A stretch of DNA of 64,000 nt, from NCBI GenBank assembly GCA_944548615.1, contig OX155961.1, forward strand, positions 15,046,550 to 15,110,549. The letters are read 5' to 3'. The position numbers and the translations under genes were made by a program. The notes under the pieces are model-generated. The model saw only the letters and a list, made by a program, of their open reading frames with translations. It made no database searches and was not told the DNA's origin. Of this stretch, positions 31,542 through 42,990 are shown piece after piece; positions within the stretch are counted from its first letter, which is position 1; every line of letters begins with the position of its first letter. The DNA is from Micropterix aruncella (Eukaryota > Arthropoda > Insecta > Lepidoptera > Micropterigidae).

Positions 31542-32281
31542 TCTATACTAATATTATAAAGAGGGAAAGTGTGTGACGTTGTAGGAAGTAATCTCTGGAT
31601 CTACTGAACCGATTTTGAAAATTCTTTTACGAATAGAAAACTACGGTATTTGTGAGTGTCATATGGCCATGTATTAATCCGAAAAATGAAAAGACTTTTT
31701 CGTGGTCGTTGGATTTACAAAGTAATTCGGAGAAAAACAGTCGAATGAAAACGTTTCTTACGAACGCTACTTTAACGATGAGAGATATATAATTGAGTTC
31801 TAGAGAAAAGTTGTAGAGCTTAGTAATGCCTACAAAAAAGTAAGGGAAATCATATGTCCAAATTTTGTATTTAAGTCACAAAAAGTAGTTTTTTATATTT
31901 AAAAAATAATTTTAATCGTTAGGTCATGTTTATTGGTCATATTATCAACAATTATGAATTCATATCAAAATAAGTAAGTTTATCGTCTCAAGTGACAAAA
32001 GACTTTTCCCTTTTACTGCATATAATTTCCCTTTTACTGCATAAATGGTTAAAGAGATAAGACACTCACAAATAAGACACTCACAAGAAGACACTCACAA
32101 TTAACGGTAATATATTCAAATTGGCATGCAAATACATACATACATAAAGCAGTAAAAATATAACCCTTCTTTTGGCAGTCAGGAAATAAATCATAGCACT
32201 CAGTACTAACCGAACCACACTCATAATTTCATCACAAGTAAAAATTTTTACCGCCCAACGAAGTGGGCATGGGCCAGCTAG
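31542..32281 (+). mobile_element. Helitron (TACTAATATTATAAA type), complete ends
   Basis: Starts TCTATACTAATATTATAAAG and ends GGGCATGGGCCAGCTAG. The 3' hairpin has stem GCCCA/TGGGC around ACGAAG. It is 740 bp long, with no coding capacity, and serves as the uninterrupted reference for the copies at 27229 and 63438. Confidence 0.88.
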
Positions 32282-32837
32282 TAAATACATAAATGAAATA
32301 GATTCCTGCATATATTTATGGATGATTTGTAAATCTGGCATCGTCGTATTGTATGTACATTGAAGCCGGTCCAACGCGATGCCGGGTAACGCAATAGCGG
32401 CAACTATCGAGGGCGTTCGGGAATTTTAGCATTGTAAATGCGCCTGCCTTGGCGTCGGGAAAATCATAGGCGGGAACATTTGCATTTCGTCGGGACGCGC
32501 GCGGAAAAAAAGGAGCGAGAAATAGAAGGAGTAGGCAAAAAATGAAATTCAAATTCGGTGGCGGATGGCGGGCGAGCGCGTGCGATGCTTTTGTTTTGCG
32601 CCGCAGACACAGATTATGAAAGCCGTGCACGTTTGCTAATACCAGATGCGGCATGCATTAGTAAGAGTCATTATTATTATAATTCGTCTGTTTTTAACAA
32701 AACAACATTACGGTTACCCAAACCTTTGACATGTACCCTAAAATTAACGAAACAAAGACATAACAACATAGAAGAAAAAGACAGCGTAAAACATACGAAT
32801 TTGACCACACGCAAACAATTAATTTACAGCATCTCAT
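32282..32837. other. Low-copy sequence, GC-richer at 32360-32640
   Basis: No partner in the window. The open frames on both strands cross composition changes and lack recognisable motifs. Confidence 0.3.
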
Positions 32838-33062
32838 TTGAAATGATTGCAACGATATTATTGAAGCTGTCGACCAGTATGTTTATTTGGGTTAGACGAT
32901 CCAACTAGATAAACTCAACTTCAACAAGGAGGTCTGTCGGCGAATCCAACTCGGATAGGCCGCGTACGGAAAGCTACGCCATATCTTCTCGCCACAAATA
33001 CCGCAGAACCTCAAGACGAGTCTGTACTGCAGTACGTGGTGACATACCGCTCTGAGACATAC
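32838..33062 (+). pseudogene. RTE-type RT fragment, heavily decayed
   Basis: The plus strand reads VDQYVYLG, then a KLNFNKEVCRRIQLG-like block, then AAYGKLRHIFSSQIPQNLKT, with stops between. These are the conserved segments after the RT active site in RTE/BovB-like elements. No catalytic core or ends are kept. Confidence 0.6.
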
Positions 33063-33097
33063 CGCTCTGATCGCTAACTATTGGCCTCATACAATTT

Positions 33098-33790
33098 ATT
33101 TATTTTATTTATTTATTTGTTGCAACTTGGTAGAGAGTTAACAGGGTGATCGTACAGATATTATTTGTAACTATTTATATAAGCAATAAGGAAATGAACA
33201 CAACCTATCACATATAAAATCAATTCTATCACCAACGATCATTCTAGACGAATGCCCAACTAGACCGAACAGCCTGTATCTGGGCATACGAAACATATAG
33301 CCTTTGTTTTTGAGTACTTTCAATACTAACACTAAGTAATGGCATAAAATAGTACACATATTAATACAAATATATATGATAAAGGGTTAGTTACATACAT
33401 ATATACACATATACACATACAAACATACATACATACATATATAATAACACACACACATACATCTACATACACACATATTTTAAATTATTGTAAGAAGCAA
33501 TTCTTTTTCAGTCTTTGTACGACTTACTTGTAAAGGAGCCATTTTTTTACTTTTATCCTAAATTGGTGTACGTTTTGAACATTTTTTAATGACTCTTCTA
33601 AAGTATTTAAAAAAATTGGGGCGATGAAATACAACTGTCTTTGGGCAAAGGTTGTATGTACGTGAGGAATTAGACACTTCGTCCCTTCAGCCATTCTAGT
33701 TGGTCTTTGCTGCTGGCTTCGGGAACGTTTCTCTAAAGTCTTGTAAAAATATATTAGGCATTGTTTCACGAACAACTGACGAATATCCTA
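33098..33790 (-). mobile_element. LINE 3' fragment with tail
   Basis: The minus strand carries an RT C-terminus (33524-33775), then a 3' UTR with (AC)/(AT)-rich microsatellite (33390-33480), and an 'aataaataaataaaataaa' tail at 33100-33121. Confidence 0.6.
33524..33775 (-). pseudogene. RT C-terminal end of a LINE
   Basis: About 83 codons. The later part has the pattern IPHVHTTFAQRQLYFIAPIF, a leucine-rich stretch and KVKKWLLYK before the stop, typical of the last segment of jockey/CR1-like ORF2. The upstream portion is lost. The ATG used by the open frame is incidental. Confidence 0.55.
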
Positions 33791-33954
33791 AACCTTGTTT
33801 CGTTGAACACCAGCTCAGAGTCATGGCGGGGATGTTTTCTGTAAGTAACCCTCAATAATAATTACTAGCTAAAACACTAGCTCAAAGTCGCGCAACGAGC
33901 TATGTTGTAGTTTCACTGCGTGATGGGAACAATATGCTTGTATATTCACTGCGT

Positions 33955-34130
33955 GATGGGATCCGAAAGGAGGGAATCGCAGAAGAACCAAGGTAGCTGA
34001 CATAGCTCGTAAAATCAGCAACTTGAATGGGCAGGCCATATATCTCGCAGAACCGACAACTGTTGGGGAAAAAAGGATCTCGAATGGTGACCATGAACCG
34101 GCAGACGCAGTGATAGACCGAGGATATTTT
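33955..34130 (+). pseudogene. RTE-type ORF2 C-terminal fragment
   Basis: The plus strand encodes ADIARKISNLN, then in a shifted frame a WAGH-like, RTDN and WGKK segment. This is a common C-terminal motif of lepidopteran RTE elements. Frameshifted and short. Confidence 0.5.
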
Positions 34131-34164
34131 TTTTGTTTGTTTTTTCTATTGGCACCTAAATTCT

Positions 34165-34265
34165 TACACTTCCCCGAAGGTTGACTGTAAGAGATTGTAT
34201 TTTAGGCAATAAGTCCGAGTGTTGCCTGTTTTTTTTATTATTAAAATATGCAATAAAGAATTTCT
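34165..34265 (+). mobile_element. LINE 3' UTR end, (TCTA)n tail
   Basis: 'ggttgactgtaagagattgt', 'gcaataagtccg' and 'tgcaataaag' mirror the UTR at 11847-11960, followed by 'ttctatctatctc'. Confidence 0.6.
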
Positions 34266-34875
34266 ATCTATCTCATTCCTCGTACCCTCTTCCCGCAATG
34301 CCCTGTAGCTCGAGAGTAAAGCTACTGGTTGACATACTGTGGCCATAGTAACAAACGATAGTCACGAAAAGGGCTTTTCAATGACGTCAGTCCGGTCGTT
34401 ATTGGTGGTGGGGACGTTTGGCCCATCCTACAGACGTATTAACGTCAAAACTCCTCGCATCATAGTTCATTGCAGTTCAGTTATATCTCTCCTCTGAACG
34501 CAGAGATGGGTGGAACACTCCGTTCGGACAATTTTCAGTTCGTGTCATATCTGCTGTAAAACATTAAACTTTCCTATCGTCCGTGACGCCGAGCCGGTGC
34601 CACCCGGAGACCATTTGCATCGAGGCGGGCGATTTGTGGAAATTGGCCTAAAGCGAGAGAGCCAGCTATAAAAGATAGCTACTGGGTATAATATATCTAT
34701 CGTCAAATGTAAGCTTCTGCAGCCCAGATACTAACTTAACACAGGCCCGGATATTCCCATGTTATTTGTAGCTTTTAAATAGTTTCAATTAGCTCTCGCT
34801 AATATTGTATAACAAATAAGTTAATAGTAAAAACAAATTTTTGAAAACAAGCTTTTATTAAAATGCTCTGTTCCA
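34266..34875. other. Mixed sequence; low-copy block at 34380-34720
   Basis: The first 80 bases resemble 15170-15240. The GC-richer part around 34560-34690 has no partner. No gene supported. Confidence 0.3.
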
Positions 34876-35460
34876 AGCCAACCCTGGGTGCAGCAGCCAT
34901 ATCACAGTAAAACTTAAAACGGGCTATTATAATTGAATGCGCATACAACATTTCGTGTCTGTGCTGTTTCCCGTTGAGCAGTCCCCTAGTCGGGAGCCAA
35001 TCCTGGGCTCAGCAACCATATCATGATGAAACTTATAACGGGCTACCATAATTGAATGCGTATACAAAATTTCGTTTCTGTGCTGTTGACCGTTGAGAAG
35101 TCCCCTGGTCGGGAGCCAACCCTGGGCACAGCAGCCATGTCATGGTGAAACTAAGAACGGGTTATCATAATGGAATGCGTATACAAGATTTCGTGACTGT
35201 GCTGTTGATCGTTCAGGAGTCCCCTGGTCGGGAGCCAATCATGGACTCAGCAACCATATCATGAAGAAACTTATAACGGGCTATCATAATTGAATGCGTA
35301 TACAAAATGTCGTGTCTGTGCTGTTGACCGTTTAGGAGTTCCCTCGTCGGGAGACAATCCTGGGTGCATTATCAGGTCATGCTTACCATAAAAATGCATT
35401 GTCCTCGAAACTGCACCAACATGTAAAATTTCAACTTAATAGGATAAGAGGAAGTGGTTT
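34876..35460 (-). repeat. Family D repeat copy with four 119-bp units
   Basis: Inverted. Four consecutive units with 'gggagccaatcctggg' or 'gccaaccctggg' and 'acgggctatcataattgaa', then part of the unique 5' half. The end with loose inverted repeat is missing. Confidence 0.7.
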
Positions 35461-35937
35461 TAATTCTGCTTGCAAGATTTAACCTAGACACATATACTTA
35501 CAAACATTGCAAGAGTGCCATCTGTAGATAATCGCAAACGACCAATTTTAGTGTCGAATTCGTAGTAGTATCAGTATAACTACGAATAGGATCAGTATCA
35601 GAATCACGGGGAAGGGGGGGGGGGGGACCTAATGAGCCCGTTGTAAAATGCGTGCTTGTGCGTAAAATGTGTAGACTTTTAAGTTTCTCTATTAATAATA
35701 GATTAAAAATATATACAAAGCGTTACCTATGTAGTAAATGACAAAACGAAGAGCCACTAGTGACTAGACCATTTTTATGAGGTTTTGCCCTATTTTCAGC
35801 ATTTTTTTTTAATAATCGCCAAAACAGACTGCGATTTTAGCATCAAATTTGCCGCTAGGAAAAGTGATATTTCGATGAACGGTACAAAATATTCCCTTGG
35901 TGTTCTTGGTGCGTAATGCATTTTAATACCATAGAAC
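35461..35937. other. Unassigned AT-rich sequence
   Basis: A (G)n run lies at 35616-35627. No gene or repeat partner recognised. Confidence 0.4.
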
Positions 35938-36313
35938 GCTCGATTGTGTTTCTTGGTCAACTAATATCGCAAAATAGTTCATGCGAGCGAGACAGAGCAG
36001 TAGGTTAGAGCGGAATTAGGGGATGCAATCTCGGTATACTGAGATCTCGAAGTATCAAGATCTCGCACTGATTTTGCATGCAAAATGACACGCGATCTCG
36101 CAATAATTGCAATATTTACACTAAAATCTTTGATCAAGAGAGATAGATAAAGAAGTTAATCACACGATTATCTGGACACAACCGAAATGACCATTTTTCT
36201 CAAACGAACTTGCTCCTCCGTCTACATCTGCAGATATAGTTGTTATAGTAGACCCAGCGAACGAAAAAGATGATGATGATGATAACTTTCCTCTGTCTTT
36301 GGCAACCGCAAAC

Positions 36314-36401
<88 letters not shown>

Positions 36402-36680
36402 TAGCTGACGAAACTAGTAGTAGATGCCAATTCCAGTTTTATAAACATTGGATAAACAATTCCAATTTTTCACAATAAATTTTTGTAAATTAAAAAAAAT
36501 ATATTCTAAAAATAAAATACTGAGATCTTGCGTGATTAGACTTTTTAAATCTTGCAAATACTAAGATCAATATCTACTAAGATCGATCGATTTTATGCCG
36601 CTCTAACGTATTATATATACCCCGTCTCGCTTGCTTGAACTAATTCGGATTTTAGTACACGAAGAAACGCGATCGGGCTA
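35938..36680. mobile_element. Family C MITE arms around an expanded interior
   Basis: The left arm (35938-36020, 'ctcgattgtgtttcttgg') and right arm (36595-36680, 'cgaagaaacgcgatcgggct') are family C ends. The 570 bases between are unlike other copies: they repeat 'gatctcg' words and hold the (CT)n tract. Confidence 0.6.
36316..36398. repeat. (CT)n microsatellite, 83 bp
   Basis: An uninterrupted CT/TC run within the expanded family C copy. Confidence 0.95.
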
Positions 36681-36968
36681 AGACACTCGCGTGATCGCTC
36701 ACAGCAAGTCACTCCCGATAAAAATGTTTTTAATACGAAAGTGTGGCAACGTCGCGTCACCCATTATTTATTTGTTTTAAGTCTGCCTTCAAAGCGTAGC
36801 CGCCTCGCGGGCTTTTGTAATTACAGAGGTACCTCGCTGCCCCGTGATTGGCGGGCCGCTTTTGTTTCAGAAAACAAAATGGCGATGCGGAGTCTTGATA
36901 GCCGGGTGAAGATAAAAATATTTAAAATAATCGTTTAGTCGAAATCGTTTCAAAGATTTGAAACAGTG
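36681..36968. other. Low-copy GC-richer block
   Basis: Includes 'cgtgattggcgggccgc', a CCAAT-box-like word, and 'aaaatggcgatgcgg'. No partner in the window; possible host promoter-like or unique DNA. Confidence 0.3.
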
Positions 36969-37140
36969 GGCCCGATTGCGTTTCTTTGTGAACTGAAACG
37001 TAAATTAGTTCAAGCGAACGAGATAGAGCAATACGTTAGAGCAGAATATGAAACGAACAGCGTCGATAAAAACTACCTGTCGAACGTATACTCATCCGAA
37101 TAAATGTCAACACATTTCATATTGCCCTGTCTCGCCCAAC
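36969..37140. mobile_element. Family C MITE, internally deleted
   Basis: Starts GGGCCCGATTGCGTTTCTTT and contains the standard left half, then jumps to a short right arm ('attgccctgtctcgcccaac'). Confidence 0.65.
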
Positions 37141-37764
37141 TCAACGCAAAGGAGAGAGCACCCGAAGAAAGCTGCTTTTTTACCGACATCAAAAAAAGGA
37201 GGAGGTTATCAATTCGGTTGTTTTTTTGATGTTTGATACCTTAGAACTCTTCCATTTATGAATCGATGTCGAAAAATCTTTTTCGATTTGAAAGGATATA
37301 CTTACAGAGTTGTCCCATTTTTATTAAAATCCTGTTCTGATGATGGGATCCATGAGGAATTAAGGGGACTCCTTAAATATTACCATATGAAGTTGAAAAT
37401 TTACATGTTGGTTCAATTCCAATGACAATCCATTTTTTATGGTAAGCATGATCTGATTCTACACCCTGGGTTGGCTCCCGACGAAGTGACTCCTAAACGG
37501 TCAACATCACAGACACGACATTTTGTATACTTATTCAGTTATGATAGCCCGTTCTAAGTTTCACCATGACATGGCTGCTGCACCCAGGGTTGGCTTCCGA
37601 GGTGGGGACTCCTAAACGGTCAACAGCACAGACATGAAACTATGTATATGCATTCAATTACCACAGCACGTTCAAAGTTTCATCAAGACAGGATTGGCTT
37701 CCCCAGGGTTGGCTTCCAATGAGGGAACTCTTCAATGGTCAACAGCACAGACACAAAATTTTGT

Positions 37765-39312
37765 TTTCTTGGGCTAGACAATATGAAAAAAACCGTAGGC
37801 ATTTTCTGTGACCTCTCTAAGGCTTTTGATTGCGTAGACCACTCAATTCTACTTGAAAAATTGGAACACTACGGCATTAGGAATAAGGAACTGCAACTCA
37901 TGGAATCTTATTTGCAAGAACGCACTCAGATTACGCAAGTCGAAAATAGCAAGAGCGCGCCACAGAATATCCGCAAAGGTGTTCCTCAAGGATCGATACT
38001 TGGACCTTTTCTCTTCCTCGTCTATATTAATGACATCCCAGAGTGCCTGAAATCCGTGGATGATGAAATCATTTTATTCGCCGATGATACTTCACTTCTT
38101 TTTAGCGATAAAAATAAAGACACTTTGGCCCAAAGAATAAAAGAAACAATAGATAGGCTTAGTATATGGTTCCAAGTTAATAAATTGTCACTTAACGTAA
38201 ATAAATCAAAATCAATATGCTTCTCTTTGCGGCCGTCTGATTATAATGAAATAGACGTATACTTTGGGTCTGACCAACTAGAAAATGTCTCCTCCACGAA
38301 ATTTCTCGGTTTAGAAATTGATCAAAAATTACAATGGTCTGATCACTTAAATGATCTCAGTAAAAAATTGTGCAGTGCCATATTCGCCATTAGAAAGATA
38401 AGAAGTTTATGCGGTTTTGAAGCAGCTAAATCCGTCTATTTTGCATATTTCCACTCTCTAATAACGTATGGCCTACTGTTTTGGGGAATGGCCCCAAACT
38501 CAAAAAGAATTTTTCTCCTCCAGAAAAGAGCGGTACGCAGTTTATATAGAGTCTCACCGAGAAGTTCTTGTAAGCCGCTATTTGTAAAATCAGGAATAAT
38601 GACTCTATTTTCTTCTTACATCTACCAAAATATTATGTACGCTCGTAGACACCTAACAGAAGCTCCGGTGAATAGTGATTTTCATCATCACGATACGAGG
38701 AATAAATCCAATCTCCACATAAACCGACAGCGACTTAGCAAAGTGCGATACAGTTTTATTCATCAAAATTTGTCGTTCTATAATAAGATTCCAGAGCAAA
38801 TGAAAAGCCTCGGAGAGGTCCAATTTAAAAAGATAATCATAAATAATTTGGTAAGAAACCCAATTTATGGTATAAGGGAGTTTGAAAATTCTGAGTCTAT
38901 TTTCCATGTTGATGATTAATGAAATGCGTAAAGTTTTAAACATAACGGTATTATGATAGCTGACATTCTAATTTTCATATAATTTATTAAACATCTATTC
39001 ATTTTTAAAAAAAATACGAAAGCATTATTGCTGGATTGACAATAAAATATATATTTTTTGATTATTCTACATAGAATTTGCATTTATATTTTAATATATT
39101 ATTCTCCTTGACTCTTAAATCACATTAGTATATTTTGATTATTTGTATATAGGTAATATTGAATATAATATTACAGCGATGACAACTATCACGATAGTTA
39201 TGTTTTTAATAATTAAATTTTTAGCATTTAATTTTGTGACGCATCCAAGTGTAGGAATGCCTATCTACTGGAGTAGTTGATTGTATTGTATTGTATTGTA
39301 TTGTATTGTATT
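37765..39312 (+). mobile_element. 5'-truncated LINE (jockey/CR1-like) with (TTGTA)n tail
   Basis: Inserted in a family D unit. Includes an uninterrupted RT reading frame to 38919, a 3' UTR and a tail of six or seven 'attgt' units (39277-39312). The intact frame suggests a young insertion. Confidence 0.82.
37768..38919 (+). pseudogene. Reverse transcriptase (LINE ORF2), N-terminally truncated, frame open
   Basis: The frame is open for 384 codons of LINE sequence; the upstream ATG at 37735 lies in family D. It enters in the RT domain: FCDLSKAFDCVDH (first catalytic Asp), KGVPQGSILGPFLFLVYIND, FADDTSLLF (catalytic Asp pair), NKLSLNVNKSKS, and a FLGLEID turn. It ends with the C-terminal region including YNKIPEQMKSL and stops at TAA 38917-38919. 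Missing are the apurinic-type endonuclease and the first RT motifs, so it cannot retrotranspose alone. This is the best-preserved protein-coding sequence in the window. Confidence 0.9.
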
Positions 39313-39376
39313 TACGCATTCAATTATGACAGCCCGTTCTAAGTATCATCATTGTGCTGCACTTATAAACAATTTT

Positions 39377-40285
39377 TTAGTTTTTTTTTAATTAAAAATT
39401 TATCTATTATCTAGTCAAGATTTGTGAAGTGCTTCATATCAAAAACCCATTTCCTAATGAAGTACGGAACCCTATTTCAGCGACCGATTTTATTTATGAA
39501 ATAGAGCTACTTTTCTCATCTCGACAACCGAATGAGTCCTTACTCGCCCCACGCCGCATCGATCCCCAGACTGCCATTCAATTCATCCAGAACAATAGAC
39601 AATGGCTAGTATTGTCTATGGCTTCGCTGATGCGGGTCGCCATGATCGGCCTCCGCTACAAATGGTGGAGAAAACGATAGTAACATCGAACAGGTCATTA
39701 GTATCAACTTGAACATATTAAAAATATTGAGTGGCGTTTGTGAGTTTATTTGTATTTATTTTGTAGTAATTACTATAAGGCTCAAAGGCGTCATCGCGTT
39801 TGAATGTCGGTACCTACTACAATAAGAATGGTAGACCTTCTTTTTTTGGCTTCTAAACGTCACTTGCTTTACTTAACCGCCGAGCTGTCGCGCTCAAAAA
39901 AACTATCATTGTTAGGCCAGTCAATTTGTGAGCGAAAACACCTCGATCATGGTAAAATTCATGTAGTTTTATTAATTTCCGGCCCACATATCGACCAGAA
40001 GGGAAAGCCCAAAGCCCACATACAGCTGACAGGCAGAGGGCCTTCGTTATGCAGAAGCGTGAAATCCGCACAAAAGCGCGCGTAGCGCTTGATACACCCG
40101 CTAGGCCTCTATTTAGAGATCTCTGCATCATGACGCTACCGTCCATTTATATAATGAAAGTAGCGCTTTTCGTTCGCAGAAATCTAACAAAAACCCGACT
40201 ATGCTACGTTCGGTAAGTCATGCATTATCCAAGTCGCAGAGGCTAGCCTTTATCACCGGCCCAGCGGTCTACAGAAAACAGAAAG
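39377..40285. other. Low-copy sequence, no gene assigned
   Basis: Includes GC-richer stretches (39430-39680, 39850-40090) without partners in the window. An 83-codon open frame at 39429-39680 has no recognisable motif. A 9-bp stem ('atagacaat'/'attgtctat') sits at 39596-39620. Confidence 0.3.
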
Positions 40286-40438
40286 CACATTAGGCAGGCG
40301 CAATCTCTTGACGTGTTTAAGAGCCGCCTTAAGAAGTACCTCACAGATAAGGCGTTTTACTCACTGGAGGAATACTGGTCTGAGGGATGGCACGTTTATG
40401 AGATTGCTAAACATTGTCATTTTTTGGAAGAGCTGTAA
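40286..40438 (+). pseudogene. LINE ORF2 extreme C-terminus
   Basis: Fifty codons, including DVFKSRLKKYLTDKAFYSL and EEYWSEGW, end at TAA 40436-40438. The 'FK..LK.YL' pattern is the last segment of jockey-type ORF2 proteins. Everything upstream is lost. Confidence 0.55.
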
Positions 40439-41879
40439 CTCGGTAACTTCTATAAATATGCGGTTCGTAGTTAAGACTTAATAGTAGCAAATTTAATCTA
40501 CTTTAAAAAGAATTTCTTTTTAAGCTATTGCATAGCTTTTATCGCGGGCCTAGGCCAGCGCGGCGACCGAATGAAGAAATTTCTTAACGAACATTAATGA
40601 TTTTAAACTGATAATTACGTCTAAACGAGTACTGCTTACGATTCGAAAAAAATATATGTTAAACAAGAACATTTTCCTAATATTCTTAGCTTTGCATACT
40701 TTAGATTTTGTTTATATTCCATAGTGTAATTAATTTGTGAAATTAGGTCTAACCGAACACAAAAACGACTACTACGCAAATAGTATCTGGCGTATTATTA
40801 TAAAACCTGCACCATTTTAAAGATAATTTAATTATCTATCTTTTTATCTACGAATTTTTTCGAATAATCCGTTTTTCGAATAGTCCGTTTTTTTGCTTTA
40901 TCGAATAACAAATTCGTGCGCGGCGCTCTATCAGAAGACGTTTTAATTATTCCGAATCATTTGCTTCCGCAGCCGCAAATGATTCGGATAGAGCGCATGA
41001 TTCGGATTCAACGTTTCCGATAGAGCGCAGTTATCTAATATCAGAAAAAATAAAATAAATAAATAATTATAATTGCATAAGTTGTTAAAAATGCTATGCA
41101 ATAGCTTTACCGCGGCAGTCCCCAAATGCCACACGTATTTTTTTCTATATGATAGATACATAGAGATATATAGAGAATTTGACCTACATTGCATAATTGG
41201 AAGGGCGCCTGGTCGCTCTTTCTGATGCTGTGCGGAAACCAGGATTCCAATCTTACGTTGATTTATACCTCAGCGAACAAGAGAGTAGAGAAACACAAAC
41301 ATTAGTATTTAACCATTTATTACCTATTCAATTAATGTATACAGAGACGCTTACCAATGAGTGACGATGGTGTGATTGAGAGTGATTTAATACATAAAAA
41401 TTGCGGTTATAAAGCCAACATTTCGACGTTGAAATGTTAAAAATGACGCCAGAATGTACAACCGTGGGATTGAAAGAAACGTTTGATAAAAATGCTTACG
41501 GCGAAAGACGCATTTACGAATTCCGCTAAATTATGCTGTTTAATAATATCAGACAGAATTCATGTCAAAAATGTTACACGTATGTAAATTAATAATAGTC
41601 GCAAAATTATATATGTTGCTAACCGTTACAGCATTTTTACTGGTAAAATATAATAATTGACCGGGCCATGCATACAATTTAGTTTCTGTCACAGAAACTA
41701 CATTGTATGCATGGTTCTGGGATATCTGTAACCTCAAAAGTACATCATTGTACTGTTTAGCTTCAGAGCTTTCTTTCAAAAATCGCCCTTTGTTTTGAAA
41801 TGTAAAAAGCCAGGTAAAATTAGGTTGATAACTTACCATATGGTATGTATATTTCTTATGTTATTATACATATCTACTA
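40439..41879. other. Unassigned AT-rich sequence with an inverted repeat
   Basis: At 40952-40988 'gaatcatttgc' and 'gcaaatgattc' form a hairpin, with 'gctctatc'/'gatagagc' words around it (40925-41030). At 41205-41265 a tRNA-like, B-box-like word ('aggattccaatc') follows 'ggaagggcgcctggt'. No gene. Confidence 0.35.
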
Positions 41880-42097
41880 TAGAGCGGAATGTGAAATGAA
41901 CGTTTGTCACTTGTTCGCATTAAAACTACCCACTAAAAATAAAGCATCTGAATCTAACACCGCACGAAATGTGTTCAAATGTATTCGGACGAGTATAAGT
42001 TCGACGGGTAGTATTTATCGCTCCAACGTATTGCTCTATCTCGTTGGCTTGAACTAATTTAAGTTTTAGTTCACAAAGAAACGCAATCGGGCCCAAT
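41880..42097. mobile_element. Family C MITE, left end missing
   Basis: Matches family C from 'agagcggaatgtgaaatga' to the right end 'aaacgcaatcgggccc'. Confidence 0.65.
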
Positions 42098-42654
42098 GTG
42101 TATATTAATTATTGAAACGTATAACCACACATGTAAGCAAAACTATACCATGTGCGGCCAAAATAAAGGACTTGTGAGAAAAAATATAAAAGTTCGACAA
42201 AATGCTGACTATTTTAAGTCAATGATATAGCACTTTCATCGGCAAGCGTGTGCATGTATTAAAATCTACAATAAATTCGAAATATTGAAACCTGTTGTGT
42301 TAACAGCTAATTGTATTCCTTCTCGATCCCCCGCCAATTTCCGGAGTTTTTATGCGAAATTGGGGCAAATTTATTAGTCGTAGCATACTTTCTTTCGCTG
42401 GTTAAGCTCTGGAAATGTATTATCGCAATTCTTTCATATTCGAACTCAAATAGAATTATTTTCGAACAAAAGATGTATACGAATGATGAGTGGTTATCAT
42501 TTTATAGATAGAATGAAACACATAAGTGGCTGCAGGGGGGAGGGGGTTACGAGTATGTCCATTTTGGCTCAAGGAGGATTTTGAATAGTGGAATATGGCC
42601 CTTGAACGAAATAGTAAGTGAAGGCCCTGCTTTATATTATCGTTACCTTATATT
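42098..42654. other. Unassigned AT-rich sequence
   Basis: A G-rich patch lies at 42534-42548. No gene or partner recognised. Confidence 0.4.
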
Positions 42655-42990
42655 GTTACACAACTGCCCAACAAAAAAGGAGTGTAATGTGTTCAGGGTT
42701 CATCTATGTATGGTTTCCGTATTGTTAGAATCGTTATGTCATATCAAGTGTCAGAGGGTACCTTAACTGTCCAAAGATCAAGTAAGTAGTTGCCTAAATG
42801 TCTAAATGTCCAAATGTCAATAAATTAACATTAAATATATCGTGTTTAGTCTCAAATGAAATGTCTGATAGAGTACATAAATCAAAGATATTTTATAAAA
42901 CACTCCGTCATAAAAAAATATATAAAAACAACAATTAACATTTTCTGTAACAGTAGTAGTGTTTTTTTTTTTTTTTTAATGAACACTAGT
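42655..42990 (+). repeat. Family B repeat copy
   Basis: From 'acaactgcccaacaaaaaag' through 'gtgttcagggttcatctatg' to the 3' region near 42970, with a deletion after 'ggtttccgt'. Confidence 0.65.

Larger units (their letters stand above)
37183..39376 (+). repeat. Family D repeat copy split by a LINE
   Basis: The 5' part, 'ccgacatcaaaaaaaggagg' to 'cacaaaattttgt' (37183-37764), is followed after the LINE by 'acgcattcaattatgacagc' and a terminal 'cacttataaacaatttttta' (39313-39376). The two pieces join in register. Confidence 0.75.
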
